A stretch of DNA of 64,000 nucleotides from Pelomonas sp051857475 (GTDB lineage Bacteria > Pseudomonadota > Gammaproteobacteria > Burkholderiales > Burkholderiaceae_C), in contig NZ_JBPZGZ010000002.1 of assembly GCF_051857475.1 (NCBI RefSeq), positions 1,054,001-1,118,000 of the forward strand. Reading direction: 5' to 3'. Made by a program: the position numbers and the translations under genes. The first letter of the stretch is position 1, and the number at the start of each line of letters is the position of its first letter. This document shows, one piece after another, positions 1-8,029 of this stretch. Under the pieces are notes generated by a model. It was not told the DNA's origin, did no database searches, and saw only the letters and a list, made by a program, of their open reading frames with translations.

Positions 1-693
1 CAGCGTCGAGTCCTCGCCGCGCAGACAGAGCACGGGCAGGTCGAGCTGGTCCCAGGCCTCCCACAGGCTGTAGTCCTCGGGATGGTGATCGAATTGATCG
101 GCCATGGCCGGGTCGTAATGCGTCGTCACCCGACCGTCGGGCAGCCGGCGCAGCGAGGTCTCGGTGAGGTGGCGCCACTGCGTGTCGCTCAGGTGACCAA
201 AGCTGGCGTAGATCTCGCGGAAATAGGCCTCCAGTTCGCTCACCGTGGCAAAGCTCGGCGGCTGGCCGGCATAGCTCTTGATGCGCGCCAGGGCCGGCGC
301 GGCCAGCTCGGGGCCGTTGTCGTTCAGCACCAGGCGCTTGATGCGGCCGCGCAGCCGGGTCGCCGCGCCGAGCGTCCCGATGGCCCCACCCATTGACGTG
401 CCGACCCAATGCACCTTGGTCAGGCCGAGCTGGTCCATCAGGGCTTCCGCCTGCTCGACGTAGAAGCTCAGGCAGTATTCGCGCGCCGGGTCGACGGCCC
501 ATTGCGACAGGCCGCGGCCCAGGGTGTCGGGGCAAACGACATGCCAGCGATGGGCGATGGCGGACGCGAAGTCGTCGAAGTCGCGGCTGCTGCGCGCCAG
601 GCCATGCCAGGCGATGACGGTGGGCGTGCGCGGGTCACCCCATTGCGTGACGTGGATCTCGCGACCCAGGCAGTTCAGGTAACGCGATCTCAT
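1..693 (-). CDS. alpha/beta hydrolase, 3' part outside the window
   Basis: This is the N-terminal part of an alpha/beta-hydrolase-fold enzyme; the reading frame runs off base 1. The translation starts MRSRYLNCLGREIHVTQWG. It has the oxyanion-type HG motif (WHGLARSS) and a nucleophile elbow GTSMGG. No secretion signal is visible, so it should be cytoplasmic. Its ATG overlaps the livM stop in an ATGA junction, so it is the last visible gene of the liv operon and probably translationally coupled. With a PHB depolymerase upstream in the same operon, an intracellular esterase or oligomer hydrolase role is plausible, but this is inference. The substrate cannot be read from sequence. Confidence 0.85.
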   Translation of the reverse strand, partial: MRSRYLNCLGREIHVTQWGDPRTPTVIAWHGLARSSRDFDDFASAIAHRWHVVCPDTLGRGLSQWAVDPAREYCLSFYVEQAEALMDQLGLTKVHWVGTSMGGAIGTLGAATRLRGRIKRLVLNDNGPELAAPALARIKSYAGQPPSFATVSELEAYFREIYASFGHLSDTQWRHLTETSLRRLPDGRVTTHYDPAMADQFDHHPEDYSLWEAWDQLDLPVLCLRGEDSTL

Positions 694-1781
694 GATGTTT
701 TCTTTTCTCCCCTGGCGCGCGTCCACGCCGCGAGCCGCAGCCGCCCGACGATGCCGCCGGGGAAGTGGTAGACGGCCAGCACGAAGAGCAGGCCCAGCCA
801 CAGCAGCCAGCGGTCGGGCGAAACCAGCGTGCTCAAGACAGGCACGCCCTCGACCAGCAAGCCCGCGCCTTTCAGCAGGGCCTGCAGATAGTTCTGCGCG
901 ACGATGAAGAGCACGCTGCCGATGACGGCGCCGTAGATGGAGCCCATGCCGCCGATGACGACGATGAGCAGCAGGTCCAGCATGATTTCCATGCTCATGG
1001 CCGTCTCGGGGCCGGTGTAGCGCAGCCACAGGGCCAGCAGGGCGCCGCCACAGCAGGCCAGCAGGGCTGCGATGACATTGGCGCCGGTGCGATAGACGAC
1101 GGTCCGATACCCGATGGCCTCGGCCCTGAACTCGTTCTCGCGGATGGCCTGCAGCACGCGGCCGAAGGGCGAGTTGACGATGCGCAGCAGCAGCGCGATC
1201 AAGGCGGCGACGGCGACGAAGAGCAGGTAGTAGGTCAGCAGCCGGCCGTCCAGCATGACACCCAGGACCGGGGCGTCCATGAACTCCGTCGACGGCTTCA
1301 GCGCCTCGGGCAGCTGGAAGTTCAGGCCGTCCTCGCCACCGGTGAAGTCGCTCAGCTGCGAGGCCAGGGTCATGAAGGCCGAAGCGACGGCGAGCGTGAT
1401 CATGGCGAAGAAGATGGCCTTCACGCGCAGGCTGGCCAGGCCCATGGCCAGGGCCAGCACGGCGCTCAGCGCGAGGGCCGCGATGAAGCCCATGCCCAGC
1501 GACGTCCAGTCCGACCCCAGCCGTGTCGACGCGATGGCGATGCCGTAGGCGCCGATGCCGACGAACATCGTGTGGGCGAAGCTGACGATGCCGGTGTAGC
1601 CCAGCAGCAGGTCGTAGCTGGCGACGAGCAGGATGAAGACCAGGATCTTGGCTGCGACGTTCAGGGCCTGGGTGCCGGGGAAGATGAAGGGCGCACCGAG
1701 CAGGCCGAAGAAGCAGGCGATCAGCAACGCGCCGAGGATGCGGCTGCGCGGCAGGTCGTGGGAGAGCAGCGAGCGGATCAT
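690..1781 (-). CDS. livM: branched-chain amino acid-type ABC transporter permease LivM
   Basis: Inner-membrane permease of a LivKHMGF-type importer, 363 residues. It starts MIRSLLSHDLPRSRI and has many hydrophobic segments. The family region reads GYTGIVSFAHTMFVGIGAYG, and the conserved GGMGSIYGAVIG stretch lies near the C-terminus. I chose the ATG at 1781 because it overlaps the livH stop (TGATG), as in most liv operons; a longer open frame exists upstream but is only the shadow of livH. It should pair with LivH to form the channel. The Liv family imports amino acids, amides, urea or short acids, so the substrate is not settled. The depolymerase in the same operon hints at an acid. Confidence 0.93.
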   Translation of the reverse strand: MIRSLLSHDLPRSRILGALLIACFFGLLGAPFIFPGTQALNVAAKILVFILLVASYDLLLGYTGIVSFAHTMFVGIGAYGIAIASTRLGSDWTSLGMGFIAALALSAVLALAMGLASLRVKAIFFAMITLAVASAFMTLASQLSDFTGGEDGLNFQLPEALKPSTEFMDAPVLGVMLDGRLLTYYLLFVAVAALIALLLRIVNSPFGRVLQAIRENEFRAEAIGYRTVVYRTGANVIAALLACCGGALLALWLRYTGPETAMSMEIMLDLLLIVVIGGMGSIYGAVIGSVLFIVAQNYLQALLKGAGLLVEGVPVLSTLVSPDRWLLWLGLLFVLAVYHFPGGIVGRLRLAAWTRARGEKKTS

Positions 1782-2755
1782 CACTTGGCTCCCACCGGGT
1801 AGAGGCCCTGGGGACGCCAGAGAAGAATGGCAACCATCAGCCCGATGTTGGAGAACAGCGCCGCCTTGGGGGCGATGAAGCCGACGTAGTTGGCCATCAG
1901 CCCGACCAGCAGCGCGCCGACCAGGCAGCCCACCGTCGAGCCCAGGCCGCCGATGATGATGACGATGAAGAGCAGCAGGTTGACCTGGGCGCCGATCTGC
2001 GGCGTGACGCCCTGCTGCACCAGGCCCCATAGCACACCGCCCAGGCCCGCCAGCGCGGCGCCGGCTACGAAGACGCCAACGAAGAGGCGGCGCACGCGAT
2101 AGCCCAGGGCCTCGACCATCTCGCGGTCCTGCACGCCGGCGCGGATCAGCAGGCCGATCTTGGTGCGGTTCAGCACCAGCAGCAGTGCGATGAGCACGGC
2201 GATGCCGATGAGCATGGACAGCACGCGGAACTTCTCCACCGCCACGTCGCCCAGCAGGAAGATGCCGCGCAGCGCATCCGGCATCGGCAGCGGAATCAGC
2301 TGGGCGCCCCAGGTCGCCTTGATCAGCTCCTCGCCAATGATCATGCCGCCCATGGTGATGAGGATCTGCTTCAGGTGCTGGCCGTAGACGGGCCGTACCA
2401 GCACGCGCTCGAAGACCACGCCGACGGCAGCGGCGATGGCCATGCCGGCGAGGCAGGCTGTTGCCAGTGCAGCGAGGTTGGCGAAGACGTCTGGGCTGCT
2501 GGCCCACGGCGCCATCGCGGCGAGCACCGTGGTGGCCATGAAGGCACCGAGGGCGATGAAGACGCCGTGGCCGAAGTTCAGCACGTCCATCAGGCCGAAG
2601 ACCAGGGTCAGGCCCGAGGTTATGACGAAGATGATCAAGCCCATGGCGATGCCGGCCAGGGTCAGGTTGAGCCAGGTGCTGGCGCTGCCGGTCAGGGGCA
2701 GGGCGAGCAGCATGATTGCTGCAAGAAGTGCGAGGGGGCGTGGGTCGAGTTTCAT
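1781..2755 (-). CDS. livH: branched-chain amino acid-type ABC transporter permease LivH
   Basis: Inner-membrane permease, 324 residues, the partner of LivM. The N-terminus MKLDPRPLALLAAIML is hydrophobic. The family hallmark GLTLVFGLMDVLNFGHG follows at about residues 48-64, and GGLGSTVGCLVGALLVG lies near the C-terminus. The stop overlaps the livM start. The gene is separated from livF by about 400 bases that hold a family A repeat. The operon is therefore physically split, and livHM may be expressed at a different level from livGF. Confidence 0.93.
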   Translation of the reverse strand: MKLDPRPLALLAAIMLLALPLTGSASTWLNLTLAGIAMGLIIFVITSGLTLVFGLMDVLNFGHGVFIALGAFMATTVLAAMAPWASSPDVFANLAALATACLAGMAIAAAVGVVFERVLVRPVYGQHLKQILITMGGMIIGEELIKATWGAQLIPLPMPDALRGIFLLGDVAVEKFRVLSMLIGIAVLIALLLVLNRTKIGLLIRAGVQDREMVEALGYRVRRLFVGVFVAGAALAGLGGVLWGLVQQGVTPQIGAQVNLLLFIVIIIGGLGSTVGCLVGALLVGLMANYVGFIAPKAALFSNIGLMVAILLWRPQGLYPVGAK

Positions 2756-3157
2756 GGGGCGTCCGTCAAAAGGGTGCTCTTGCGAAGAGCCTTCTGACCC
2801 GGTGCAGTGCCGCGTCGCTGGGGCGACGTTCCGAACGGTGATGTTCGTCGCGTCGCCCGAGCGACGCTGTCTTTGGCTTTCTGGTGAGCCCGGCGTGCAG
2901 CCGCGCGTTCAGCGGCCTGGTGGTGCGATGGATGGCGTTGGTGATAGGGACAGCAGCGAGAGCGCAGCGGGTCGCGTGTGGGCATGGACCAATCCGAGCA
3001 TCGCGAGCGCATGCCGCCACTCGAGTGCGGATTGCGTTGAGCGCTTCTCTTTTGGTGACTTTTCTCTGGCGCGTCAGAGAAAAGTTACCCGCCCTCGCGG
3101 GGCGGATTCCCGCGGCACTGCACCGGTTGGGGAGGCTCGTCGCAAAAGCAAACCCAC
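2756..3157. other. gene-free gap inside the liv operon
   Basis: No credible gene lies in these 402 bases between livF and livH. Most of the gap is the family A repeat. A short perfect hairpin GCTCTT-GCG-AAGAGC sits at 2776-2790, about 20 bases before the livH start. A CGTCGC-TGGG-GCGACG hairpin at 2813-2828 resembles the hairpin at the head of the repeat. No convincing promoter or terminator is seen. Confidence 0.7.
2851..3117 (+). repeat. dispersed structured repeat, family A, copy 1
   Basis: First of three related intergenic elements; the others are at 9619-9883 and 9868-10138. It begins with the hairpin CGTCGC-CCGA-GCGACG at 2851-2866. A conserved middle follows, containing GAGCCCGGCGTGCAGCCGCG and a run about GATAGGG-CAGCAGCGAGAGCG. 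It ends in an 11-base-pair perfect hairpin, ACTTTTCTCTG-gcgcgt-CAGAGAAAAGT, at 3058-3085, followed by a short G/C palindrome. Borders are approximate, set by where similarity between copies fades. It lies between livF and livH and is probably transcribed with them. Confidence 0.85.
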
Positions 3158-3892
3158 TCATTGGTGCGCTCCCAAAGACAACCCCAGCAACCGTTGCTGC
3201 AACCCCGCATCCGCAATCAACTCAGCCATCGCCCCGCGATGCACCACCTTGCCGTCATCCATCACCGCCACCTGGTCGCCCAGCTCCGCGGCGACCCGAA
3301 AGTTCTGCTCCACCAGCAGCACCGTCGTGCCAGCGCTTGCTTTCACCGACCTCAGTGCTTCAATCAGATTCAGCACGATGGCCGGCGCCAGCCCCTTGCT
3401 CGGCTCGTCGATGACCAGCAACTCGCGGGGCTCGATCAGCGCGCGGGCGATGGCCAGCATCTGCTTCTGGCCGCCCGACAGCTTGCCGGCCGGATGGCCC
3501 CAGAAGGTCTTCAGCGCGGGGAAGAAGCCAAACAGCCAGTCCAGGCGCGACGCGTCCAGCTCGGCCAGCTTCTTCGCGCCGCGTGCCGCCAGCAGCAGGT
3601 TCTCCGCCACCGTCAGCTCGCCGAAGATGCCCATGGTCTCGGGCACATAGGCGATGCCGCGCGAGGCGATGTCGGGCGTGGCCATCTTGGTGATGTCCTG
3701 GCCCTTGAACGTCACCGAGCCGCTGCTCGCCGTCCACAGGCCCATCAACGTGCGCAGGGTGCTGGTCTTGCCGGCGCCATTGCGGCCCAGCAGCATCGTC
3801 ACCTGACCCGCGGGCACGTCGAGGTCGACGCCGTGGAGGATGTGATACGCCCCGACGTGGGTGTGGACGCCCTTCAATTCAAGAAGGTTCAT
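3158..3892 (-). CDS. livF: branched-chain amino acid-type ABC transporter ATPase LivF
   Basis: Cytoplasmic ATPase subunit, 244 residues. Walker A is GRNGAGKT at residues 36-43. The signature is LSGGQKQ, and Walker B is LLVIDEPSKGLAP, whose SKGLAP ending is typical of LivF. The start overlaps the livG stop by four bases. Together with LivG it energises LivHM. Downstream there is a 400-base gap with a family A repeat before livH, which is unusual because the liv genes normally abut. Confidence 0.95.
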   Translation of the reverse strand: MNLLELKGVHTHVGAYHILHGVDLDVPAGQVTMLLGRNGAGKTSTLRTLMGLWTASSGSVTFKGQDITKMATPDIASRGIAYVPETMGIFGELTVAENLLLAARGAKKLAELDASRLDWLFGFFPALKTFWGHPAGKLSGGQKQMLAIARALIEPRELLVIDEPSKGLAPAIVLNLIEALRSVKASAGTTVLLVEQNFRVAAELGDQVAVMDDGKVVHRGAMAELIADAGLQQRLLGLSLGAHQ

Positions 3893-4632
3893 GCGGCCAC
3901 CCCAAGATACGCCTCTTGCACGATGGGCGAGGCGATGACGGTGTCGGGGTCGCCGTCGGCCACCAGCTTGCCCTGGTGCAGCACGATGATGCGGTCGGCC
4001 AGTTCGCGCACCACGTCCATCTTGTGTTCCACCAAGAGCAGGGTGTGCTTCTTCTCGGCCTTCAGTGCGCGGATCAGGTCCAGCACGACGGGCACTTCGT
4101 CCACGCTCATGCCGGCGGTCGGTTCGTCGAAGAGATAGACCTTGGGGTCGAGGGCGATCAGCATGGCCACTTCCAGCTTGCGCTGGTCTCCATGCGGCAG
4201 GCTCGCGGCCAGGTCGTCGGCGCGCGAGGCCAGGCGCACGCGCTCAAGGATGGCGCGAGCCTCGGCTATCAGCTCCTTGTGCGACAGCCACACCGACAGC
4301 ATGCGCAGCCCCTTGCCCTGGCGCGCCTGGACGGCCAGTCGCACGTTCTCCAGCACGCTCAGGTGGGCGAAGAGCTGGGTCAGCTGGAAGGCCCGACCCA
4401 GGCCGCGGCGGGTGCGCACCGGCGCGGGTTGGCCTGTCAGGTTCTCACCATCCAGCCAGACCTCGCCGCTGCTCGCCGGCAATTGGCCCGAGATCAGGTT
4501 GAAGTAGGTCGTCTTGCCTGCGCCATTGGGGCCGACGATGGCCGTCAGCGTGCCGGGCTGGAAGGCGCAGGACACGCCATCGACGGCCACATGGCCGCCG
4601 AAGCGGATGGTGAGATTCTTCGTTTCAAGCAT
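3889..4632 (-). CDS. livG: branched-chain amino acid-type ABC transporter ATPase LivG
   Basis: Second cytoplasmic ATPase, 247 residues. It starts MLETKNLTIRFGG, has Walker A GPNGAGKT near residues 34-41 and Walker B VYLFDEPTAGMS. The usual signature is altered to LPHGDQRKLE, which is the normal LivG form. It follows the depolymerase gene by only six bases, so the two are very likely one transcript. It works with LivF on LivHM. Confidence 0.95.
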   Translation of the reverse strand: MLETKNLTIRFGGHVAVDGVSCAFQPGTLTAIVGPNGAGKTTYFNLISGQLPASSGEVWLDGENLTGQPAPVRTRRGLGRAFQLTQLFAHLSVLENVRLAVQARQGKGLRMLSVWLSHKELIAEARAILERVRLASRADDLAASLPHGDQRKLEVAMLIALDPKVYLFDEPTAGMSVDEVPVVLDLIRALKAEKKHTLLLVEHKMDVVRELADRIIVLHQGKLVADGDPDTVIASPIVQEAYLGVAA

Positions 4633-4638
4633 CGGTGC

Positions 4639-6138
4639 TCATGGACAGGTGCCGATCACGTAGTAGGCTGGGCCGGTCTGCTTCAGCGTCGTCGTCGTGA
4701 AGGTATTCCACAGCCCCATGTTCTGGTTGCTGCCCTTGGCGTAGGTGTAGCCGCCGGACTGCGTCGCGCGGCCGGCGGTCGTGTGGGCGTAGTTGCTGGA
4801 TGTGTAGCAGGTGGCCGCCGTGCCCGACGTCGTGCCGGTGGCGGGTGCGGAGGTCGTGCCCTCGGCGCCCGCGGAATCGACGGCGCGCACCGTCCAGCTG
4901 TAGGTGGTTGCCGCGGCCAGGCCGGTGTCCGTGAAGTTGGTCGCCGTCACCAGCGAGGCGTTGGCCTTGGTGCTGGCGCGATAGACGTTGTAGCCACTCG
5001 CACCGGTCACGGCAGCCCAGCTGACGACCATGCTGCTGGTGGTGGCGCCCGAGGTCGCCACGCCGGTCGGCGCCGGCAGCGTGGTGCCGCCACCTCCACC
5101 GCCGCCACCCGAACCGGTGCCGGAGGCGACGCGGTCCACCATGGCCTTGAGGGCCGTGATCTGCACGCCGCTCTTGCGGGCGAAGTCGGCGCCATACCAG
5201 CCTATCCAGTCCCAGCAGGCATTGGGGTTGGCGAGCGAGCCGCTGGCGGCGGTGCTGTGGCTGGTGTTGTCGACCTTGGTCTGCGGGAACAGGACCACGA
5301 TCTTGTTGGTGTCGGCCCAGCGCGTGTAGCCGGTGTTCTTGATGAACTTGTCGCCGATGTTGCCGTAGCTCTGCTGGCAGCCGTGCAGGGCCACATGCAG
5401 CTTGCACTGGCTGGCGCCGCCCGAGCATGCGGCCGGCACATAGATCCAGCCGGTGGCGGCCATGCCGGGGTTGCCGGCGCTGTAGGCGGTCTGGTCAAAC
5501 TCGATGTAGTTGGCCGCGGCCGGCGCATCGTTGCGGGCGTTCAGCGTGCCGTAGAACTGTGTGAGGGCGGCCTTGGCGCCGTCGTAGCCGCAGTTGCTGA
5601 TGTAGGGCGAGGCGGCGGTCGAGCAGCTGTTGTTGCCGGTGGCGTCGAAATCGGTCGGGAAGACATGGGCCGTGCCGGCCCGCTTCACGTACTGAGGCGT
5701 GGCGCCGTTGTTGCCGTACTGCGTGTTGACCGCATCCATCGGGTTGGGGCCGACGGTGGTGTCGCTGCTGCCGACGAAGAGGTAGACCTTCTGTGCCGCG
5801 ACATTGGCCTTGGCGTCGATGCTGCTGCCGCTCCAGTTGTTGATGTCGCCCTGCATGGTGCTGAGCTGGCTGGCGCTGATGCTGGCGTTGTACATGCAGG
5901 CCGTGTAGTTGCTGTGGCCCGCGCACATGTACGGGCCGCCGGCGAAGACGCCGACGCCCTTGAAGGTGGCCGAGTGGGCATAGCCCAGCTGGTTGGCCAT
6001 GAAGCCGCCCGAGGACAGGCCCGACACCGAGATGCTGCTGGTGTCGATGTTGAGGGCGGGCAGGGTCACGGCGGCGTTCGCCGCGCCCGTGAGCGCAGCG
6101 GCCAACAGCCAGAGTGTTTTCTTGGGTCCGAACGACAT
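4639..6138 (-). CDS. phaZ: extracellular poly(3-hydroxybutyrate) depolymerase, type II catalytic domain
   Basis: Secreted esterase, 499 residues. A signal peptide (about residues 1-22, ending GAANA) is followed by the catalytic domain. The lipase box GLSSG at 40-44 (Ser42) precedes Asp126 (VGSSDTTVG), His158 (GTAHVFP) and the oxyanion motif LHVALHGCQQ. A lipase box N-terminal to the oxyanion region is the type II arrangement known for short-chain polyhydroxyalkanoate depolymerases. A glycine-rich linker, a fibronectin type III domain (about 355-440) and a C-terminal cysteine-containing substrate-binding domain complete the usual modular layout. It should attack extracellular PHB. Its place between livK and livG suggests that the Liv-type transporter takes up the products. 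A good Shine-Dalgarno (GAAGGAGACAAACCC) precedes the ATG. Confidence 0.9.
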   Translation of the reverse strand: MSFGPKKTLWLLAAALTGAANAAVTLPALNIDTSSISVSGLSSGGFMANQLGYAHSATFKGVGVFAGGPYMCAGHSNYTACMYNASISASQLSTMQGDINNWSGSSIDAKANVAAQKVYLFVGSSDTTVGPNPMDAVNTQYGNNGATPQYVKRAGTAHVFPTDFDATGNNSCSTAASPYISNCGYDGAKAALTQFYGTLNARNDAPAAANYIEFDQTAYSAGNPGMAATGWIYVPAACSGGASQCKLHVALHGCQQSYGNIGDKFIKNTGYTRWADTNKIVVLFPQTKVDNTSHSTAASGSLANPNACWDWIGWYGADFARKSGVQITALKAMVDRVASGTGSGGGGGGGGTTLPAPTGVATSGATTSSMVVSWAAVTGASGYNVYRASTKANASLVTATNFTDTGLAAATTYSWTVRAVDSAGAEGTTSAPATGTTSGTAATCYTSSNYAHTTAGRATQSGGYTYAKGSNQNMGLWNTFTTTTLKQTGPAYYVIGTCP

Positions 6139-6242
6139 GGGTTTGTCTCCTTCGAAGGCTTTGGATGGGTACAGCTCTTCTCAGGCCCCGTGATGTCCGG
6201 GGCTTCCTCGATGCGTCGTGTGGGGTGCGGGAGTGGGGCGGA

Positions 6243-7442
6243 TCAGCGCTTGTTGCGGATCGGCACGTTCATCTCTTCCGGCTTGATCTCGCGCACCAGC
6301 TCCGGCACGCCCCAGGGGAAGGCGGGGTCGACCTTGATGCGGAAGTGGTACATGGACTGCAGGGCCTGGTGGTCCTCCGCGCGGAAGGTCATCTTGCCCT
6401 TGGGCGTCTCGAAGCTCATGCCTTCCATGGTCTTGATGAGCTTGTTGGTGGCCGTGTCGCCATTGGTCTTCTTCAGGGCCTCGACCAGGGCGATGGCCGC
6501 GCTCATGCCGCCAGCGGTGAAGAAGTCGGGCGGCTGCTTGAACTGCTTGTAGTGGTTGGCCACCAGCCATTCGTTGACCGGGTTCTTCGGGATGCCGAAG
6601 TAGTAGTAGGTGGCGCCTTCCATGCCGGGGAACTGCTTGTAGGCCGTCATGGCCGGCAGGATGTTGCCGCCCGAGCCGACGGCGATGCCGTAGCGCTTCT
6701 GCAGGTCCAGTGCGGCCAGCGCGCCGAAGGGCGGCGTGGCGCCGGCCCACACGACGGCGATGACCTTGGGGCCGGGTTTGTCCTTCAGCGCGTCCACCAG
6801 GCGCTGGATGCCGGCGGTGAAGTCGGTCGTCGCCGTGGGCAGGTATTCCTCGTGGACGATCTTGGCCTTCTTCAGCGCTTCCTTGTAGGCCTTCACGGCG
6901 TCGCGGCCGAAGGCGTAGTCCTGGGCCAGGATGCCAATGTTGAGACCCTGGATGTCTGACGCGACGGCATTGCCGATGGCATCCTGGCTGGAGTTGCGGC
7001 CGGTGCGGAAGATGTATTTGTTCCACTTGTCGCCGGTGATGGAGTCGGCGACGGCGGGCTCCACCAGCAGGATCTTCTTGTACTCCTCGGCGACTGGCAG
7101 CATGGCCAGGGCCACGCCGCTGGACGACGGCCCGACGGCGATGTCGGCCTTGTCGTCGCCATAGGCCGCGGCCAGCAGGCTCTTGCCCACATCGGGCTTG
7201 CCCTGGTCGTCCTTCTCGATGACGACGAGCTTCTTGCCCGCCACCGTCATGGTGCCGCCGGTGGCGTAGTCCAGGCCCATCATGAAGCCGGTCTGCGTCT
7301 GCTTGCCATAAGCCTCCAGCGGGCCGGTCTTGCTGTAGACGTGGGCGATGCGGATTTCGTTGCCGGCGGCCGGGGCCAGGGTCGGCAATGCGAGGGCAGC
7401 AAGGCTGATCGCAAGGGCAAAGCGGCGCATGGTGAAGCGCAT
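6243..7442 (-). CDS. livK: periplasmic substrate-binding protein of the Liv-type ABC transporter
   Basis: Type I periplasmic binding protein, 399 residues. A signal peptide (MRFTMRRFALAISLAALALP, cleavage near PAAG) leads into the typical start NEIRIAHVYSKTGPLEAYGK. I chose the ATG at 7442 because of the upstream GGAGACAAGCCCC; the inner ATG at 7430 is possible. A longer open frame upstream is not supported, because the sigma-54 promoter lies inside it. Partner of LivHMGF. The ligand is unknown; a product of PHB hydrolysis, such as 3-hydroxybutyrate or an oligomer, is the guess suggested by the depolymerase next door. Confidence 0.9.
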   Translation of the reverse strand: MRFTMRRFALAISLAALALPTLAPAAGNEIRIAHVYSKTGPLEAYGKQTQTGFMMGLDYATGGTMTVAGKKLVVIEKDDQGKPDVGKSLLAAAYGDDKADIAVGPSSSGVALAMLPVAEEYKKILLVEPAVADSITGDKWNKYIFRTGRNSSQDAIGNAVASDIQGLNIGILAQDYAFGRDAVKAYKEALKKAKIVHEEYLPTATTDFTAGIQRLVDALKDKPGPKVIAVVWAGATPPFGALAALDLQKRYGIAVGSGGNILPAMTAYKQFPGMEGATYYYFGIPKNPVNEWLVANHYKQFKQPPDFFTAGGMSAAIALVEALKKTNGDTATNKLIKTMEGMSFETPKGKMTFRAEDHQALQSMYHFRIKVDPAFPWGVPELVREIKPEEMNVPIRNKR

Positions 7443-7503
7443 GGGGCTTGTCTCCAGAAGTTCGTCAGGCCTGCTCTGTCGGCAGACGTTCAGCTTCCCT
7501 TTC

Positions 7504-7519
7504 TGCAAGGGCCGTGCCC
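7504..7519 (-). promoter_or_regulatory. sigma-54 (-24/-12) promoter of livK
   Basis: Reading the minus strand, GGCACG-GCCC-TTGCA matches the sigma-54 consensus TGGCACG-N4-TTGCW. The invariant GG (7518-7517) and GC (7506-7505) are exactly ten bases apart. The predicted start near 7493 leaves a leader of about 50 bases with a good ribosome site. An adjacent activator of the sigma-54 class supports the call. Confidence 0.75.
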
Positions 7520-7593
7520 GGCGGGGAAGGGTCGCAGGGGGCGGTTTCTCTACGGGTTCACCCGCGAATATGGCGGGTTTCGGCTCGACGGGG

Positions 7594-7643
7594 GTGTCTG
7601 AATGCCAGGCGGCGTCTGAAATGTAGACACGAATCAACGTGTC
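7594..7643. promoter_or_regulatory. candidate enhancer (activator-binding) sites upstream of livK
   Basis: Clustered repeats lie 75-125 bases upstream of the -24 element. They are GTGTCTGAA (7594-7602), GCGTCTGAA (7612-7620) and an inverted pair GACACG-N6-CGTGTC (7626-7643). Position and symmetry fit sites for an enhancer-binding protein, most simply the sigma-54 activator encoded at 8026-9528. The sites overlap the 3' end of the small membrane-protein gene. Confidence 0.45.
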
Positions 7644-8029
7644 GTCCTGGTTCTGGTCAGAAGATGCCAAGCGAATTGAGAGATGAGCATCAGCAGCGCG
7701 ATGGGCAGCACCAGAGTGGCGTAGAACAGCTGTGCAAAGTGGCGTTCAGTCTGGGGCACCCACCATTGCACCCAAGCGTGATAGGCCAGCAGCAGCACGC
7801 AAAGCGCCGTTAGCGGCCCCCACATCCACGGTCGAAGCCGAGGGCTCAAACCGCCAATCAACGCGAACGGTATCTGCGGTGTCGCCATCAGCAGCCAGTG
7901 CATGCTCACCTGCGCCGTCCAATCGGAGAGCGAAGACCAACTGATGCGGGTGATGGCCAACGCGAGAGGTAGAAGGAGGCCGGCGGCCGCGGCCCTGGAG
8001 AAGCGCGTACCTGGAAAGGCCCGCCTCAT
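7634..8029 (-). CDS. small four-helix membrane protein, unknown function
   Basis: 131 residues starting MRRAFPGTRFSRAAAAGL, with about four hydrophobic segments and a tail LLTRTRTTR. The ATG at 8029 overlaps the stop of the sigma-54 activator (ATGA). It is therefore in one transcript with the regulator, and the longer open frame is not needed. I do not recognise the family. The 3' end runs into the candidate enhancer sites of livK. Confidence 0.7.
   Translation of the reverse strand: MRRAFPGTRFSRAAAAGLLLPLALAITRISWSSLSDWTAQVSMHWLLMATPQIPFALIGGLSPRLRPWMWGPLTALCVLLLAYHAWVQWWVPQTERHFAQLFYATLVLPIALLMLISQFAWHLLTRTRTTR

Noticed and set aside
6185..6203. GCCCCG-N7-CGGGGC hairpin between livK and the depolymerase gene as a terminator
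   Set aside because: No T-run follows on either strand and the genes appear to be one operon.
3916..6552. Long plus-strand open frame opposite livG and the depolymerase gene
   Set aside because: It mirrors well-supported genes and its translation is repetitive low-complexity sequence, the normal result of high G+C.
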